This document shows, one piece after another, positions 46,752 through 57,979 of a stretch of 64,000 nucleotides of DNA (within the stretch, counting starts at the first letter, position 1; each line of letters starts with the position of its first letter). Source of the stretch: Rhizobium sp. (GTDB lineage Bacteria > Pseudomonadota > Alphaproteobacteria > Rhizobiales > Rhizobiaceae); assembly GCA_028290545.1 (NCBI GenBank), contig JAQGJP010000020.1, positions 45,351 through 109,350 on the forward strand, written 5' to 3'. A program made the translations under genes and the position numbers. The notes beneath the pieces were generated by a model. It saw only the letters and a list, made by a program, of their open reading frames with translations, was not told where the DNA came from and searched no databases.

Positions 46752-47324
46752 TCAGCCGTCTTTCCCGTCCTGGTCGTCATCGCCTTCAGCGCTGACAAGG
46801 CCGGCGGCCACCGGATCGATCAGGATCGTACCGCCGTCGAAATCGATTTCCAGTACCGAGCTTTCGGTGAAAGGAATGAGCTGTGCACGCTTGCCGGCCT
46901 GGGTCAGTTCCAGGATATCGCCCGCGCCGAAATCGAAGATAGCCGAAATCACACCATAGGAATTGCCCTCGGCATCGCGCGCCTCCAGCCCTTCCAGATC
47001 GGCGTAGAAATATTCTTCCTCATCCAGCTCGTCGTCATCGAGGCTGTCGCGTTCGACAAACAATTCGGTGCCGTTCAGCGCCTCGGCCTCGTTGCGATCG
47101 TTGACGCCGCGAAAGCGGACGACCGCCATCTCCTTCGCCTGGCGGATATCGAGGATTTCGAATACGCGGCCATCGGCGCCGTAGAGCGTGCCATATTCGC
47201 CGATTTCGAGCGGCTCTTCGGTATAGGCCTTGACCCGCACCTCGCCGCGCAGGCCCTGGGCAGCACCGATCACCCCCATGATGACGGGGTTTTCGAGTTT
47301 GACGACGGTTTTCTTTCCACTCAT
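46752..47324 (-). CDS. rimM: Ribosome maturation factor RimM
   Basis: [44 protein letters not shown]; position upstream of trmD. Confidence 0.95.
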   Translation of the reverse strand: MSGKKTVVKLENPVIMGVIGAAQGLRGEVRVKAYTEEPLEIGEYGTLYGADGRVFEILDIRQAKEMAVVRFRGVNDRNEAEALNGTELFVERDSLDDDELDEEEYFYADLEGLEARDAEGNSYGVISAIFDFGAGDILELTQAGKRAQLIPFTESSVLEIDFDGGTILIDPVAAGLVSAEGDDDQDGKDG

Positions 47325-47382
47325 GCAGGCAATCCGGAAATGGTCATTCGGGGACGGGCGATCGCATTCTTATAGCAAAAAG

Positions 47383-47415
47383 AAAATCCTCCGCACCGGT
47401 GGCACGGAGGATTTT
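47383..47415 (-). terminator. Terminator-like hairpin between rpsP and rimM
   Basis: AAAATCCTCCG-CACCGGTGGCA-CGGAGGATTTTTTT; T-tract on both strands. Confidence 0.7.
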
Positions 47416-47437
47416 TTTATAGGGCCGAAACGCGGGC

Positions 47438-47791
47438 TTATTCGGCAGCAGCAGCTTCAGCCTTGGCGGCCTTTTCCTTGACGCGCTCCTCAGCCTTCTT
47501 GCCAGGCTTAGCCTTGTCAGGATTGTTGCGGGCTTCGCGCTTGGCGAGGCCGGCATCGTCGAGGAAGCGCAGGACGCGGTCTGTCGGCTGTGCGCCGTGC
47601 TCGAGCCAATGGGTGACGCGCTCGCCATTGATGACGATGCGGTTGGCATCGTCCTTGGCAAGCATCGGGTTCCAGGAGCCGAGCTTCTCGATGAAGCGGC
47701 CATCGCGCGGGCTGCGCGCATCGGCAACGACGACGGTATAGTACGGACGCTTCTTGGAGCCGCCACGGGCGAGACGAATTTTCAGGGACAT
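47438..47791 (-). CDS. rpsP: 30S ribosomal protein S16
   Basis: [44 protein letters not shown]. Confidence 0.98.
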   Translation of the reverse strand: MSLKIRLARGGSKKRPYYTVVVADARSPRDGRFIEKLGSWNPMLAKDDANRIVINGERVTHWLEHGAQPTDRVLRFLDDAGLAKREARNNPDKAKPGKKAEERVKEKAAKAEAAAAE

Positions 47792-47858
47792 GTTTTTCTC
47801 CTTGGGAACTGTATGTCTGGATTGTCTGATTGGTTACTTAATTCTGGGGCCGCATCGA

Positions 47859-48212
47859 TCAGGAAGCGGTATTCTCGGTGATACAGCCGATATCGGCGGT
47901 GTTTTCGTTTGCGCCGCCAATTCCGGCGGCAATGGCCTCATGATGCCGGATGACTTCCTTGATGATGAAGTTCAGGAATTTCTCGGCAAAATCAGGGTCC
48001 AGATCGGCGTCCTTGGCCAGTTGCCTGAGACGGTTGATCTGGTATTCCTCGCGCGCCGGATCGGCCGGCGGCAAATTGTAAGTGGCCTTCAGCACGCCGA
48101 CCGCCTTGGTGCAGCGGAAGCGCTCGGCCAGCATGTGAACCAGTGCCGCGTCGATATTGTCGATCGACTGGCGGTAGCTGGACAACTGGTTCTTGACATC
48201 CGGACTGGTCAT
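47859..48212 (-). CDS. Chorismate mutase
   Basis: MTSPDVKNQLSSYRQSIDNIDAALVHMLAERFRCTKAVGVLKATYNLPPADPAREEYQINRLRQLAKDADLDPDFAEKFLNFIIKEVIRHHE. Confidence 0.92.
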   Translation of the reverse strand: MTSPDVKNQLSSYRQSIDNIDAALVHMLAERFRCTKAVGVLKATYNLPPADPAREEYQINRLRQLAKDADLDPDFAEKFLNFIIKEVIRHHEAIAAGIGGANENTADIGCITENTAS

Positions 48213-48219
48213 CCGCTCC

Positions 48220-49779
48220 TCACTTCTTCTTCGGCAAGCCGGGAAAACCACCACCCAGGCCGGGCAATTTCGAACCGCCCAGACCCGGCATCCCGCCAAG
48301 GCCCGGCATGCCGCCGGGACGACCAAGGCCGGCAGCTTCCGCCTGCCTCTGCAAGGCTTCGAGCTGTTTCGGATCGAGCTTGGAGAGATCGGGCATGCCG
48401 CCCATACCGCCTCCAAGACCACCAAGACCCATCTTGTTGGCAAGGCCGCCCATCATCTGCTTCATCATGCCGCCGCCCTTGCCGCCGCCCATGGCCTTCA
48501 TCATATCGGCCATGCCGCGATGCATCTTGAGCAGCTTGTTGATTTCGGCGGCATCCGTGCCGGAACCGGCGGCGATGCGCTTCTTGCGGGAATGCTTGAG
48601 CATATCGGGATTGGTGCGCTCGGCCTTGGTCATCGAAGAGACGATTGCGATCTGGCGCTTGATCGCCTTGTCGTCGAAGCCGGCGCCTGCCAGCTTGTCC
48701 TTCATGCCGCCCATGCCGGGCATCATGCTCATGATGCCGCCCATGCCGCCCATCTTCTGCATCTGCCTGAGTTGTTCGGCGAGATCGTCCAGATCGAACT
48801 TGCCCTTGGCCATCTTGGCGGCCATGGCCGAGGCCTTGTCGGCGTCGATCGTCTCGGCGGCACGCTCGACGAGGCTGACGATATCGCCCATGCCGAGAAT
48901 GCGGTCGGCGATACGGCGGGGATGGAACTCCTCGAGTTCCGTCATCTTTTCGCCGGCGCCGATCAGCTTCACCGGCTTGCCGGTGACGGCGCGCATCGAA
49001 AGGGCGGCGCCACCGCGGCCATCGCCATCCATGCGGGTCAGCACCAGGCCGGTAATGCCGACGCGCTCATCGAAATTACGGGCGAGATTGACGGCGTCCT
49101 GACCGGTCAGCGCATCGGCAACCAGCAGGATTTCATGCGGATTGGATCTCCGCTTGATTTCCGCCATCTCCATCATCAGCGGTTCGTCGATATGCGTACG
49201 GCCGGCAGTGTCGAGAATGACGACGTCATGGCCACCGAGCTTGGCGGCCTGCACGGCGCGCGCGGCAATATCGACCGGCGATTGCCCGGCGATCACCGGC
49301 AGCGTGTCGACGCCGGTCTGCACACCGAGCTGCCGGAGCTGCTCCTGGGCTGCCGGACGGCGCGTGTCGAGCGAGGCCATCAGCACTTTCTTGCGCTCGC
49401 GGCTGGTCAGCCGAAGCGCAAGCTTGCCGGTGGTCGTGGTCTTGCCGGAACCCTGCAGGCCGACCATCATGATAACGACAGGTGCGGCCGCATGCAGGTC
49501 GACCGAAGAGCTTTCGGAGCCCAGCATCTCGATCAGTTCGTCATGGACGATCTTGACGACCATCTGGCCGGGCTTGATGGATTTCAGGACTTCGGCGCCG
49601 ACGGCCTTGGCACGAACGCGATCGGTGAAAGAACGGACGACTTCGAGCGCCACGTCGGCTTCCAGCAGCGCGCGGCGAACCTCGCGCAGGGCTGCGGAAA
49701 CATCGGCTTCCGACAGCGCCCCACGGCCCGTCAATCCGTTCAATATCGCGCCTAGGCGTTCCTGAAGGCTCTCAAACAT
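48220..49779 (-). CDS. ffh: Signal recognition particle protein Ffh
   Basis: MFESLQERLGAILNGLTGRGALSEADVSAALREVRRALLEADVALEV; GLQGSGKTTTTGKLA; Met/Gly-rich M domain. Confidence 0.98.
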   Translation of the reverse strand: MFESLQERLGAILNGLTGRGALSEADVSAALREVRRALLEADVALEVVRSFTDRVRAKAVGAEVLKSIKPGQMVVKIVHDELIEMLGSESSSVDLHAAAPVVIMMVGLQGSGKTTTTGKLALRLTSRERKKVLMASLDTRRPAAQEQLRQLGVQTGVDTLPVIAGQSPVDIAARAVQAAKLGGHDVVILDTAGRTHIDEPLMMEMAEIKRRSNPHEILLVADALTGQDAVNLARNFDERVGITGLVLTRMDGDGRGGAALSMRAVTGKPVKLIGAGEKMTELEEFHPRRIADRILGMGDIVSLVERAAETIDADKASAMAAKMAKGKFDLDDLAEQLRQMQKMGGMGGIMSMMPGMGGMKDKLAGAGFDDKAIKRQIAIVSSMTKAERTNPDMLKHSRKKRIAAGSGTDAAEINKLLKMHRGMADMMKAMGGGKGGGMMKQMMGGLANKMGLGGLGGGMGGMPDLSKLDPKQLEALQRQAEAAGLGRPGGMPGLGGMPGLGGSKLPGLGGGFPGLPKKK

Positions 49780-49852
49780 TCACTCAATCCTTTTGCCCGG
49801 AAGTCGTTTCCGGAACATCGGTATCGAGCCAATCCGAAACAAGAGACAAAAC

Positions 49853-49888
49853 CAAAAAGCACCCGAGGGCGCCACGCGCTGTCGGGTG
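49853..49888 (-). terminator. Terminator-like hairpin upstream of ffh
   Basis: Minus strand CACCCGA-N15-TCGGGTG-CTTTTTGG. Confidence 0.6.
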
Positions 49889-50011
49889 TTGACCTCCGGG
49901 ATCATTTTACTGGACGTCCCGGTCGGCTGCGGTCTGATGTCTCGGACGGGCAGATGGCGGGTGTAAAACAGCAAAAGGCCGGGAAAGTCAAGCCTTCGCA
50001 CGAAAATGCGC

Positions 50012-50785
50012 TCAGAATTGGTAATCGAACAGCTCGATCAGCAGCCGGTCTCGTTTGCCGACGAGATCGCGAAGTTCATCGGTGTAATATTCCCGATAGC
50101 TTTTCAGCGTGCGGGCGGAGGTGTTCTTCGGCGTCGGGGCGTTACGCTTCAGGATTCCTTTTGCATTCTCCTTGAAGCCGCAACGCGCCTGGTTTTCGAT
50201 CACGAATTCGGAAAAATCGTCGGTGAGGCTTTCGCTCTTGAACACCCGATCATAGATCGCCCAGCGCCTCTGATGCGCAATCGCCCTATCCATGTTCCAC
50301 ATATACCATGTGTGCAGGAAGAGTGCCGGATGCGGGGTCGTCACGCGAATGAACCGATAGGAATAAAAGCCGAGGAATTTATTGACCGACGAGCGCGAAT
50401 AGGGATGCTCGGTCATCACCCTCCTGAGAAACATCGGATCGTTGATCGATTTGAGCCAGAGTGCAAAAGATTCCTTGGGGTTGCCGGCATCGAAAAGCTT
50501 TCTGGCATCGTCCTCGCCCAGTGCCGCACGCACATCGCGGAAGAACAGCACATTCGGCTGCTCGATCGAATAGGCCCACATCGAGACATACCAGTCCCAC
50601 GGATTGCGGACGGTGGCGAAGGCAAATTTTCCCTGCTTCCAGAAGAAAGGCCGTCCCCTGGTCAGCGGTGCATGTCGAAAGGAACGGACCGGTTTATCGG
50701 CCATGAGCTTGTTGAGAAGCGAGACGACATAGGTGCTGCCGGTCTTGTACATATCCAGATAGATGAACTTCTCATACTCGATCAT
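50012..50785 (-). CDS. Sulfotransferase-like family protein (copy A)
   Basis: MIEYEKFIYLDMYKTGSTYVVSLLNKL (PAPS-loop-like KTGST), FATVRNPWDWYVSMW. Confidence 0.75.
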   Translation of the reverse strand: MIEYEKFIYLDMYKTGSTYVVSLLNKLMADKPVRSFRHAPLTRGRPFFWKQGKFAFATVRNPWDWYVSMWAYSIEQPNVLFFRDVRAALGEDDARKLFDAGNPKESFALWLKSINDPMFLRRVMTEHPYSRSSVNKFLGFYSYRFIRVTTPHPALFLHTWYMWNMDRAIAHQRRWAIYDRVFKSESLTDDFSEFVIENQARCGFKENAKGILKRNAPTPKNTSARTLKSYREYYTDELRDLVGKRDRLLIELFDYQF

Positions 50786-50851
50786 GGGCACCTCATGCGG
50801 CTCGGCTGGTCGGGCGTCCTTTATGCCGGAACACCGCCAAGGTCAATTTGG

Positions 50852-51619
50852 CTAAAACTTATAGCCGAAGAGTTCGATGAACAGGCGGTCCTTGTCGGCC
50901 ACGAGCTGCCGCGTCGCCTCCGTGTAATAGTCGCGATAACTCGGAAGGAGGCGGATGCTGGTATTGCGTGGCGTCTCCGCATACTTGTCGATCATCGCTT
51001 CCGCATCGGGCTTGAAATCGCAGCGTTCGCGATATTTGCCGACGAAGGCTTTCAGGTCCGAATTCAGCGATTCCATCCGCAGAACCTCCCGGTACATATG
51101 CGCCCAGCGCTGGTAGCGGATCGCCGCATCGATGCTCGGCACCATCCAGCTTTTCAGCAGAAACGTCGGGTAGGGCGTCGTCACCCGCATGAACCGGAAT
51201 GTATAAAGGCCGATAATGCCGGCCAGGCCCGATTCTGGCAGGTTGTTCTTGATGACCCGCAGCATGAAATCCTTGTCGTTGACGGCGTGCAGCCATTTTC
51301 CGAAGGAGACGACAGGATTGCCCGCATCATACATTTCCTGGACTTCCTCCGGAGGCAATGCTTCGGAAAAGAACCGCCACATCGCGCCGCCGCCTTCGCG
51401 GGCAAACGACCACAGGCTGACATACCAGTCCCAGGGGTTGCGGACGGTGGCAAAGACCAGCTTGCCGCCGGTCCAGCTATAGGGCCGGCCGGAGGTCAGC
51501 GGCCCATGGCGCTTCACACGGATCTGCTTGCCTTCGGTGATCGCCGGCAGAAGGTTCTTGATATGCGAACTGCCCGTCTTGTAGACGTCCAGATAGATGA
51601 ATTTCTCGTATTCGATCAC
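50852..51619 (-). CDS. Sulfotransferase-like family protein (copy B)
   Basis: GTG start at 51619: (V)IEYEKFIYLDVYKTGSSHIKNLLP, FATVRNPWDWYVSLW; collinear paralog of copy A. Confidence 0.75.
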   Translation of the reverse strand: MIEYEKFIYLDVYKTGSSHIKNLLPAITEGKQIRVKRHGPLTSGRPYSWTGGKLVFATVRNPWDWYVSLWSFAREGGGAMWRFFSEALPPEEVQEMYDAGNPVVSFGKWLHAVNDKDFMLRVIKNNLPESGLAGIIGLYTFRFMRVTTPYPTFLLKSWMVPSIDAAIRYQRWAHMYREVLRMESLNSDLKAFVGKYRERCDFKPDAEAMIDKYAETPRNTSIRLLPSYRDYYTEATRQLVADKDRLFIELFGYKF

Positions 51620-51745
51620 GCGTGCGTCTCCGGCAGGATATTCTGAACAGCGAACGAACAATCAGCTTTATTATGACCAAACCCCACCTTGCAATCGGAC
51701 GAGCGGCGCATATCTCACTTTTCATGCATCCGTGATGGAGCGAAA

Positions 51746-52759
51746 ATGCCGGACAAGCCGACAAAGCAACGTAACATCTACTATCAGGGGCCTGCGTCCG
51801 ACCATTTCAACGGCAGGCGTTTTTTCAATCCCGGGGGCATCCATCCGCTTGGCTTCGCAGCACTTCTCAAATGGCAGACCAGCGCGCGCGGACCGAAATG
51901 GCCGAAATCCATTCCCAGCCCGTTCGCGGGCAACAGGCCCGCTCAGCACGTAACCGGATCAGCACTGCGGATTACCATGATCGGTCATGCCAGCCTGTTG
52001 ATCCAGACGGCCGGGCTGAACATCCTCACCGATCCGGTCTGGTCGGAGCGCGTCAGCCCGCTTTCCTTCATCGGCCCGAAACGGCACAACCCGCCTGGCG
52101 TTGCCATGGACGACCTGCCGCCGATCGACCTGATCCTTGTTACCCACAATCACTATGACCATCTCGATCTCGCGACATTGAGGGCCCTGCATGCACGCCA
52201 CAAGCCGCGTATCGTCACACCGCTCGGCAATGACGTGATCATCCGCAAGGCCATGCCGGATGCAAGGATCACGGTGACGGACTGGCGCGACGCGACCCGG
52301 CTGGAAAATGACATCACCATTCACACTGAACCCTGCCATCACTGGTCGGCGCGTGGTTCGGGTGACCGCCGCATGGCGCTCTGGGCCGCCTTCGCGATCG
52401 AAACGCCGGGCGGCAAGATCTATCATGTCGGCGATACCGGCTTTCACGACGGCATCAACTACCGCGCCGCCGCCGAAAAGCACGGCGGCTTCCGGCTCGC
52501 CATCCTGCCGATCGGCGCCTATGAGCCGCAATGGTTCATGAAGCCGCAGCATCAGAACCCGGAAGAGGCCGTTGCCGGCATGCAGCTTGCAAAGGCTGCG
52601 CACGCGGTCGGCCACCACTGGGGCACGTTCAAGCTGACGGACGAACCGGTCGACGAACCTGTCAATGCACTCGCACGCGCCCTCGAAAAGGCTGGCATCG
52701 CACCCGATCGTTTCCACCCGCTCAGGCCCGGCGAGGCGATTGACGTGCCGGAGGTCTGA
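51746..52759 (+). CDS. MBL-fold metallohydrolase (NAPE-PLD-like)
   Basis: [81 protein letters not shown]. Confidence 0.92.
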   Translation: MPDKPTKQRNIYYQGPASDHFNGRRFFNPGGIHPLGFAALLKWQTSARGPKWPKSIPSPFAGNRPAQHVTGSALRITMIGHASLLIQTAGLNILTDPVWSERVSPLSFIGPKRHNPPGVAMDDLPPIDLILVTHNHYDHLDLATLRALHARHKPRIVTPLGNDVIIRKAMPDARITVTDWRDATRLENDITIHTEPCHHWSARGSGDRRMALWAAFAIETPGGKIYHVGDTGFHDGINYRAAAEKHGGFRLAILPIGAYEPQWFMKPQHQNPEEAVAGMQLAKAAHAVGHHWGTFKLTDEPVDEPVNALARALEKAGIAPDRFHPLRPGEAIDVPEV

Positions 52760-52833
52760 TTCGTTTGAAGGGACTGGCAATTAAGCCGCTTTTATTCCAT
52801 ATAGAGGCCAATTCGACCAAGGCCTTGAAGACG

Positions 52834-53724
52834 ATGACGACCGACGCGCCCTTCGCAAAGATGAACGGACTGGGAAACAAGATCCTGGTCGTGGACATGC
52901 GTGGCCGCAACGACAAGGTGACGCCGGACGCCGCGATCGCGCTGGCCGCCAATCCGCAAACCTCTTTCGACCAGATCATGGCGATCTACGATCCGAAGGC
53001 TGAAGGCACCGACGCTTGGATCGACATTCTCAATTGCGATGGCAGTTTCGCACAGGCCTGCGGCAACGGCACCCGCTGCGTCGTCCAGGCGCTGGCGGCC
53101 GAAACCGGCCGCAAGACCTTCACCTTCCAGACCATCGCCGGCATCCTGAACGCCGAGGAACATGACAGCGGTCTGATTTCCGTCGATATGGGCAAGCCGG
53201 AATTCGCCTGGGACAGGATCCCGCTTGCCGAGGAATTTCACGACACCCGTCGGATCGAACTGCAGATCGGCCCGATCGACAATCCGGTGCTGCATTCGCC
53301 TTCTGTCGCCTCGATGGGCAATCCGCATGCGATCTTCTGGGTCGACAGGGATGTCTGGGATTACGAGCTCGACCGCTTCGGGCCGCTGCTCGAAAACCAT
53401 CCGATGTTTCCCGAGCGCGCCAATATTTCCATTGCCCGCGTTCGTTCGCGCGATGAACTCGATCTCCGCACCTGGGAACGTGGCGCAGGCCTGACGCTCG
53501 CCTGCGGTTCGGCAGCCTGTGCCGCCGGCGTCTCCGCCGCCCGGACCGGACGCACCGGCCGCGACGTCAGGATCACCATGCCCAGCGGCGGTGTGCTCCG
53601 GATCGTCTGGCGCGACGACGATCATGTCGTCATGACCGGTCCTGCCGAATGGGAATGGTCCGGAATGGTCGATGCCGCAAGTGGCGCCTATATCCGCGAC
53701 ATCCAAGAGGCGATCGCACTGTGA
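52834..53724 (+). CDS. dapF: Diaminopimelate epimerase
   Basis: [53 protein letters not shown]. Confidence 0.97.
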   Translation: MTTDAPFAKMNGLGNKILVVDMRGRNDKVTPDAAIALAANPQTSFDQIMAIYDPKAEGTDAWIDILNCDGSFAQACGNGTRCVVQALAAETGRKTFTFQTIAGILNAEEHDSGLISVDMGKPEFAWDRIPLAEEFHDTRRIELQIGPIDNPVLHSPSVASMGNPHAIFWVDRDVWDYELDRFGPLLENHPMFPERANISIARVRSRDELDLRTWERGAGLTLACGSAACAAGVSAARTGRTGRDVRITMPSGGVLRIVWRDDDHVVMTGPAEWEWSGMVDAASGAYIRDIQEAIAL

Positions 53725-54992
53725 GCGGTGTCGACGTTGTCACTTTCGGCTGCCGCCTCAACACCTACGAATCCGAGATCATCAAGGCGGAAGCGGGTAG
53801 TGCCGGCCTCAACAACGCGTTGATCTTCAACACCTGTGCCGTCACAGGCGAGGCTGTCCGACAGGCACGACAGGCGATCCGCCGCGCCCGCCGCGAAAAC
53901 CCGGAAACACGCATTATCGTCACCGGCTGCGCCGCGCAAACGGAAGCTTCTGCCTTCGCGGACATGCCCGAGGTCGATGCGGTGCTCGGCAATGAGGAAA
54001 AGCTGAAGGCCGGGAATTATCGCGCGCTGCCGGATTTCGGCGTAGCCTCTTCCGAGAAGCTGCGCGTCAACGATATCATGAGCGTTCGCGCCACAGCGCC
54101 GCAGATGGTCAAACTGATCGACGGACATGTCAGGGCTTTCATTCAGGTCCAGAACGGCTGCGACCATCGCTGCACTTTCTGCATCATCCCCTATGGCCGC
54201 GGCAATTCCCGCTCGGTGCCGATGGGCGCCGTGGTCGAACAGGCGCGCATGCTGGCCGAAAACGGCTATCGCGAGATCGTCCTGACCGGCATCGACGCCA
54301 CGAGCTATGGTGCCGATCTGCCCGGCGCGCCGTCGCTCGGCCTGCTCGCCAAGGCCATTCTCAAGCATGTGCCGGAGATTAGCCGGCTAAGATTGTCATC
54401 CATCGACAGTGTCGAGGCCGATGAACACCTGTGGGACCTGATTGCCGACCAACCGCGTTTCATGCCGCACCTGCATCTTTCGCTTCAGCACGGCGACAAC
54501 ATGATCCTGAAACGGATGAAGCGTCGGCATTCCCGCGAGGACGCGATCGCGTTTGCCAGCCGCGCCCGCGCGCTACGGCCCCAAATGAACCTGAGCGCCG
54601 ATATCATCGCCGGTTTCCCCACCGAGACCGAGGACATGTTCGGAAACTCGGTGCGGCTGGCCGAGGAATGCGGCATCTCCCGCCTGCATGTGTTTCCGTT
54701 CTCGCCGCGTCAGGGCACACCCGCCGCCCGCATGCCGCAACTGGACCGCAGCCTGATCAAGGATCGCGCCGGCCGCCTGCGCGCCGAGGGCGAACGGCTC
54801 TATCAGGGCCATCTCGATGGAATGATCGGCCGGGTCGAGACTATGCTTGTCGAAAACACCGGCATGGCGCATACGGAGAACTTCACGCTCGTGGATGGAC
54901 TTGGGCTTCCGCCCCGGGCATTTGCCGAGGTTCGGATCACCGGCCACAATGGCAAGCATCTGATTGCTGAAGCGCTGCAAAAAGCAGCCTGA
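53721..54992 (+). CDS. mtaB: tRNA (N6-L-threonylcarbamoyladenosine(37)-C2)-methylthiotransferase MtaB
   Basis: GTG start overlapping dapF stop; [39 protein letters not shown] radical-SAM CxxxCxxC. Confidence 0.96.
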   Translation: MSGVDVVTFGCRLNTYESEIIKAEAGSAGLNNALIFNTCAVTGEAVRQARQAIRRARRENPETRIIVTGCAAQTEASAFADMPEVDAVLGNEEKLKAGNYRALPDFGVASSEKLRVNDIMSVRATAPQMVKLIDGHVRAFIQVQNGCDHRCTFCIIPYGRGNSRSVPMGAVVEQARMLAENGYREIVLTGIDATSYGADLPGAPSLGLLAKAILKHVPEISRLRLSSIDSVEADEHLWDLIADQPRFMPHLHLSLQHGDNMILKRMKRRHSREDAIAFASRARALRPQMNLSADIIAGFPTETEDMFGNSVRLAEECGISRLHVFPFSPRQGTPAARMPQLDRSLIKDRAGRLRAEGERLYQGHLDGMIGRVETMLVENTGMAHTENFTLVDGLGLPPRAFAEVRITGHNGKHLIAEALQKAA

Positions 54993-55004
54993 CGGGAAGA
55001 ATTC

Positions 55005-56321
55005 ATGGCGCTCGGTTTCATCAAGAAAATCTTCTCCTTCCGCAAGGACGAGCCGGCGGCGTCAGCCGCAGCGCCTGAGGCCGAGGACGATCTGCCCGAG
55101 GCGATCGAGACGCTGATCGTTCCGGATAAGCTCGATCACGAGGACGACGAGGATCCGCTTGCAGAACTTGCAGCGCAGGCCGAATCCGTCGCCGAATTCG
55201 AGCATACTATCGATGCGGAGCCCGCTGCAGAGCCCGAGGAAGCCGTTTCCCTTCTTGCTCCGGAAATTGAGCAGTACATCCAGCCAGTTGAGCCTGTTGA
55301 TCCCATCGCGCCGGTCGAACGCGTTCTGCCGGCCGGTTTCTCAAGCGCTGCCGATCGCACGCCCGAACCGCTGCCGATCGAGCCTGAAAAACGCCGTACC
55401 TGGATAGAGCGCCTGCGCCAGGGTCTTGCCCGCACCTCGGCGCAACTTTCCTCGCAAATCACATCGCTGTTCACCAAGCGCAAGCTGGATGAACAGACGC
55501 TGCAGGATCTCGAAGACCTGCTGATCCAGGCCGACCTCGGCGTCGAGACCGCGATGCGGATCGCCGACACGCTGTCGTCGGAGCGCTATGGCAAGGATGT
55601 CAGCGGCGAGGATGTGTCGCGCATCATGGTCGGTGAAATCACCAAGGTATTGACGCCGGTCGCCAAGCCGCTGGAACTCGATCTCGCCCATAAGCCGCAT
55701 GTGATCCTCGTCGTCGGCGTCAACGGCACCGGCAAGACCACGACGATCGGCAAACTGGCCGCCAAGCTCTCGCGCAGCGGTCTCAAGGTCATGCTCGCCG
55801 CCGGAGACACGTTCCGCGCTGCTGCGATCGAACAGCTGCATATCTGGGCGGAGCGCACCGGCGCCGACATCGTCTCGACCAAGCTGGGTGCCGATGCCGC
55901 CGGCCTTGCATACGAGGCTTATGAAAAGGCCCGCGCGTCCGGCCATGACGTGCTGATCATCGACACCGCCGGTCGCCTGCAGAACAAGACCGAACTGATG
56001 GCCGAACTCGAGAAGATCGTCCGCGTGCTTGGCAGGCTCGATCCCGATGCGCCGCATACCGTACTGCAGACGCTGGACGCGACCACCGGCCAGAATGCGC
56101 TCAACCAGGTGGAAATCTTCCGCAACATCGCCGGCGTCTCCGGCCTGATCATGACCAAGCTCGACGGCACCGCGCGCGGCGGCATTCTCGTGGCGATTTC
56201 CGCCAAGCACAAGCTGCCGGTCTATTTCATCGGCGTCGGCGAAGGCATCGATGATCTCGAACCCTTCAACGCCCAGGACTTCGCCGAAGCGATCGCCGGG
56301 CTGCAAAGCACGAACAAATAG
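55005..56321 (+). CDS. ftsY: Signal recognition particle receptor FtsY
   Basis: Acidic N-terminus; [53 protein letters not shown]. Confidence 0.98.
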   Translation: MALGFIKKIFSFRKDEPAASAAAPEAEDDLPEAIETLIVPDKLDHEDDEDPLAELAAQAESVAEFEHTIDAEPAAEPEEAVSLLAPEIEQYIQPVEPVDPIAPVERVLPAGFSSAADRTPEPLPIEPEKRRTWIERLRQGLARTSAQLSSQITSLFTKRKLDEQTLQDLEDLLIQADLGVETAMRIADTLSSERYGKDVSGEDVSRIMVGEITKVLTPVAKPLELDLAHKPHVILVVGVNGTGKTTTIGKLAAKLSRSGLKVMLAAGDTFRAAAIEQLHIWAERTGADIVSTKLGADAAGLAYEAYEKARASGHDVLIIDTAGRLQNKTELMAELEKIVRVLGRLDPDAPHTVLQTLDATTGQNALNQVEIFRNIAGVSGLIMTKLDGTARGGILVAISAKHKLPVYFIGVGEGIDDLEPFNAQDFAEAIAGLQSTNK

Positions 56322-56368
56322 CGCTTCCAACCCGTTAAGCATGTGATTATAGCGGACCGACTGGAATT

Positions 56369-57052
56369 ATGGAAAACGGAAAAATGGCGGAAGAAACCCA
56401 AACCAAGCTGCCGCAAGGTCATGCGAAGGAAAATGTCGGCCTGAAACTGGCGCTCGAGCTTGGGCCGCTGATGGTGTTTTTCTTCGGCAATCTCTACGGC
56501 GAAAGGCTTGGCAAGCTGTTTCCGGCACTGGCCACGCTTGGAGGACCGCTGTTCATTGCCACGGGCCTGTTCATGGCAGCGACGGTGATCTCGCTGCTGG
56601 TTTCCAAGCTCGTCGTCGGCAAGCTGCCGCTGATGCCACTGGTTTCCGGTGTCGTGGTGCTGGTTTTCGGCGGCCTGTCGATCTGGCTGCAGAACGAGCT
56701 TTTCATCAAGATGAAGCCGACGATCATCAACACGATGTTTGGCCTGATCCTGCTTGGCGGCCTGTTCTTCGGCCGCTCGCTACTCGGCTATGTCTTCAAT
56801 TCCGCCTTCCAGCTCGATGACGAAGGCTGGAACAAGCTGACGCTGCGCTGGGGCCTGTTTTTCCTGTTCCTCGCCGTTCTCAACGAAATCGTCTGGCGGG
56901 GGTCCAATTGGTACTATCTGCCCGATGTAAAAGCCGCCGATAATCTCTGGGTGAATTTCAAGGTCTGGGGCACGATGCCGATCACCTTCCTGTTCACGCT
57001 CAGCCAGTTGCCGCTGATCATGAAGCATTCGCTCGAAGGCAAGCAACAGTAA
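56369..57052 (+). CDS. Septation protein A family (YciB/IspZ)
   Basis: [69 protein letters not shown]. Confidence 0.93.
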   Translation: MENGKMAEETQTKLPQGHAKENVGLKLALELGPLMVFFFGNLYGERLGKLFPALATLGGPLFIATGLFMAATVISLLVSKLVVGKLPLMPLVSGVVVLVFGGLSIWLQNELFIKMKPTIINTMFGLILLGGLFFGRSLLGYVFNSAFQLDDEGWNKLTLRWGLFFLFLAVLNEIVWRGSNWYYLPDVKAADNLWVNFKVWGTMPITFLFTLSQLPLIMKHSLEGKQQ

Positions 57053-57636
57053 TGCCTGAAATCCAGCCGGATATCCGGCGCCAAATCGGCATCGGCCTGC
57101 TGATTTTCCTCGCCATCCTGATCGTCCAGATTGTTGCCGAACGGCTGATGGGCCGCGTCTGGATCTGCACCTGCGGCGAAATCAAACTGTTTGAAAGCCT
57201 GGTCCATTCCCCCGGCAATTCCCAGCATCTGTCGGACTGGTATACGCCGAGCCACATCATCCATGGCTTCCTGTTCTATGGTCTCGGTTGGCTGCTATTC
57301 CGCAAGCGCTCGATCGGCCTGCGGCTGGGTTTCGCGACGCTGATCGAGGCGGCCTGGGAAATCCTCGAAAACAGCCCGATCATCATCGAACGCTATCGCG
57401 CCGCGACCATCGCCTTCGATTATGTCGGCGATTCGATCCTGAATTCCACCATGGACACCGTGTTCATGGCGCTCGGCTTCCTGGCGGCATGGCGACTGCC
57501 GATCTGGCTGACGATCGCGCTGGCGCTGATTGCCGAAATCGTCACCGGTATTCTGATCCGCGATAACCTGACACTGAACGTCATCATGCTCGTCTACCCG
57601 GTCGATGCGATCAAGGTCTGGCAGGGCGGGGTTTAG
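57052..57636 (+). CDS. DUF2585 family membrane protein
   Basis: [84 protein letters not shown]. Confidence 0.88.
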   Translation: MPEIQPDIRRQIGIGLLIFLAILIVQIVAERLMGRVWICTCGEIKLFESLVHSPGNSQHLSDWYTPSHIIHGFLFYGLGWLLFRKRSIGLRLGFATLIEAAWEILENSPIIIERYRAATIAFDYVGDSILNSTMDTVFMALGFLAAWRLPIWLTIALALIAEIVTGILIRDNLTLNVIMLVYPVDAIKVWQGGV

Positions 57637-57920
57637 GCAGCTTCCAGTTCCGGAATCGCGTCGAGGTCGTCGTGCAGGGCTGCCTCGGCGATCTTGATGT
57701 CGTAACTGGTCTGCATGTTGAGCCAGAACTGCGGCGTCGTCCTGAAGAATTTCCCGAGCCGCAATGCGGTATCGGCACTGATGCCAATCTTTTCCGCCAC
57801 GATCCGCTCGATCCGGGTGCGCGGGACTCGGAGCTTTTTGGCGAGAGCATAAGGTGTCATTTCCAGGGGCGCCAGGTAGATCTCCCGTAGGATTTCGCCT
57901 GGATCGATTGGAGGCAGCAT
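57633..57920 (-). CDS. HigA family addiction-module antitoxin (XRE HTH), no partner toxin seen
   Basis: [79 protein letters not shown]. Confidence 0.88.
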   Translation of the reverse strand: MLPPIDPGEILREIYLAPLEMTPYALAKKLRVPRTRIERIVAEKIGISADTALRLGKFFRTTPQFWLNMQTSYDIKIAEAALHDDLDAIPELEAA

Positions 57921-57979
57921 GAATTTGATTGTTATCAAAAACCTCCTTTTGCAGGATTTTATAGACGACCCACTCTATC

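Noticed and set aside
48193-49755. 520-aa plus-strand ORF opposite ffh
   Set aside because: Antisense translation of ffh with Gly/His bias; ignored.
56336-56352. TTAA-N7-ATTA near the septation protein gene as a CtrA box
   Set aside because: Second half-site deviates from TTAAC; such degenerate matches are frequent by chance.
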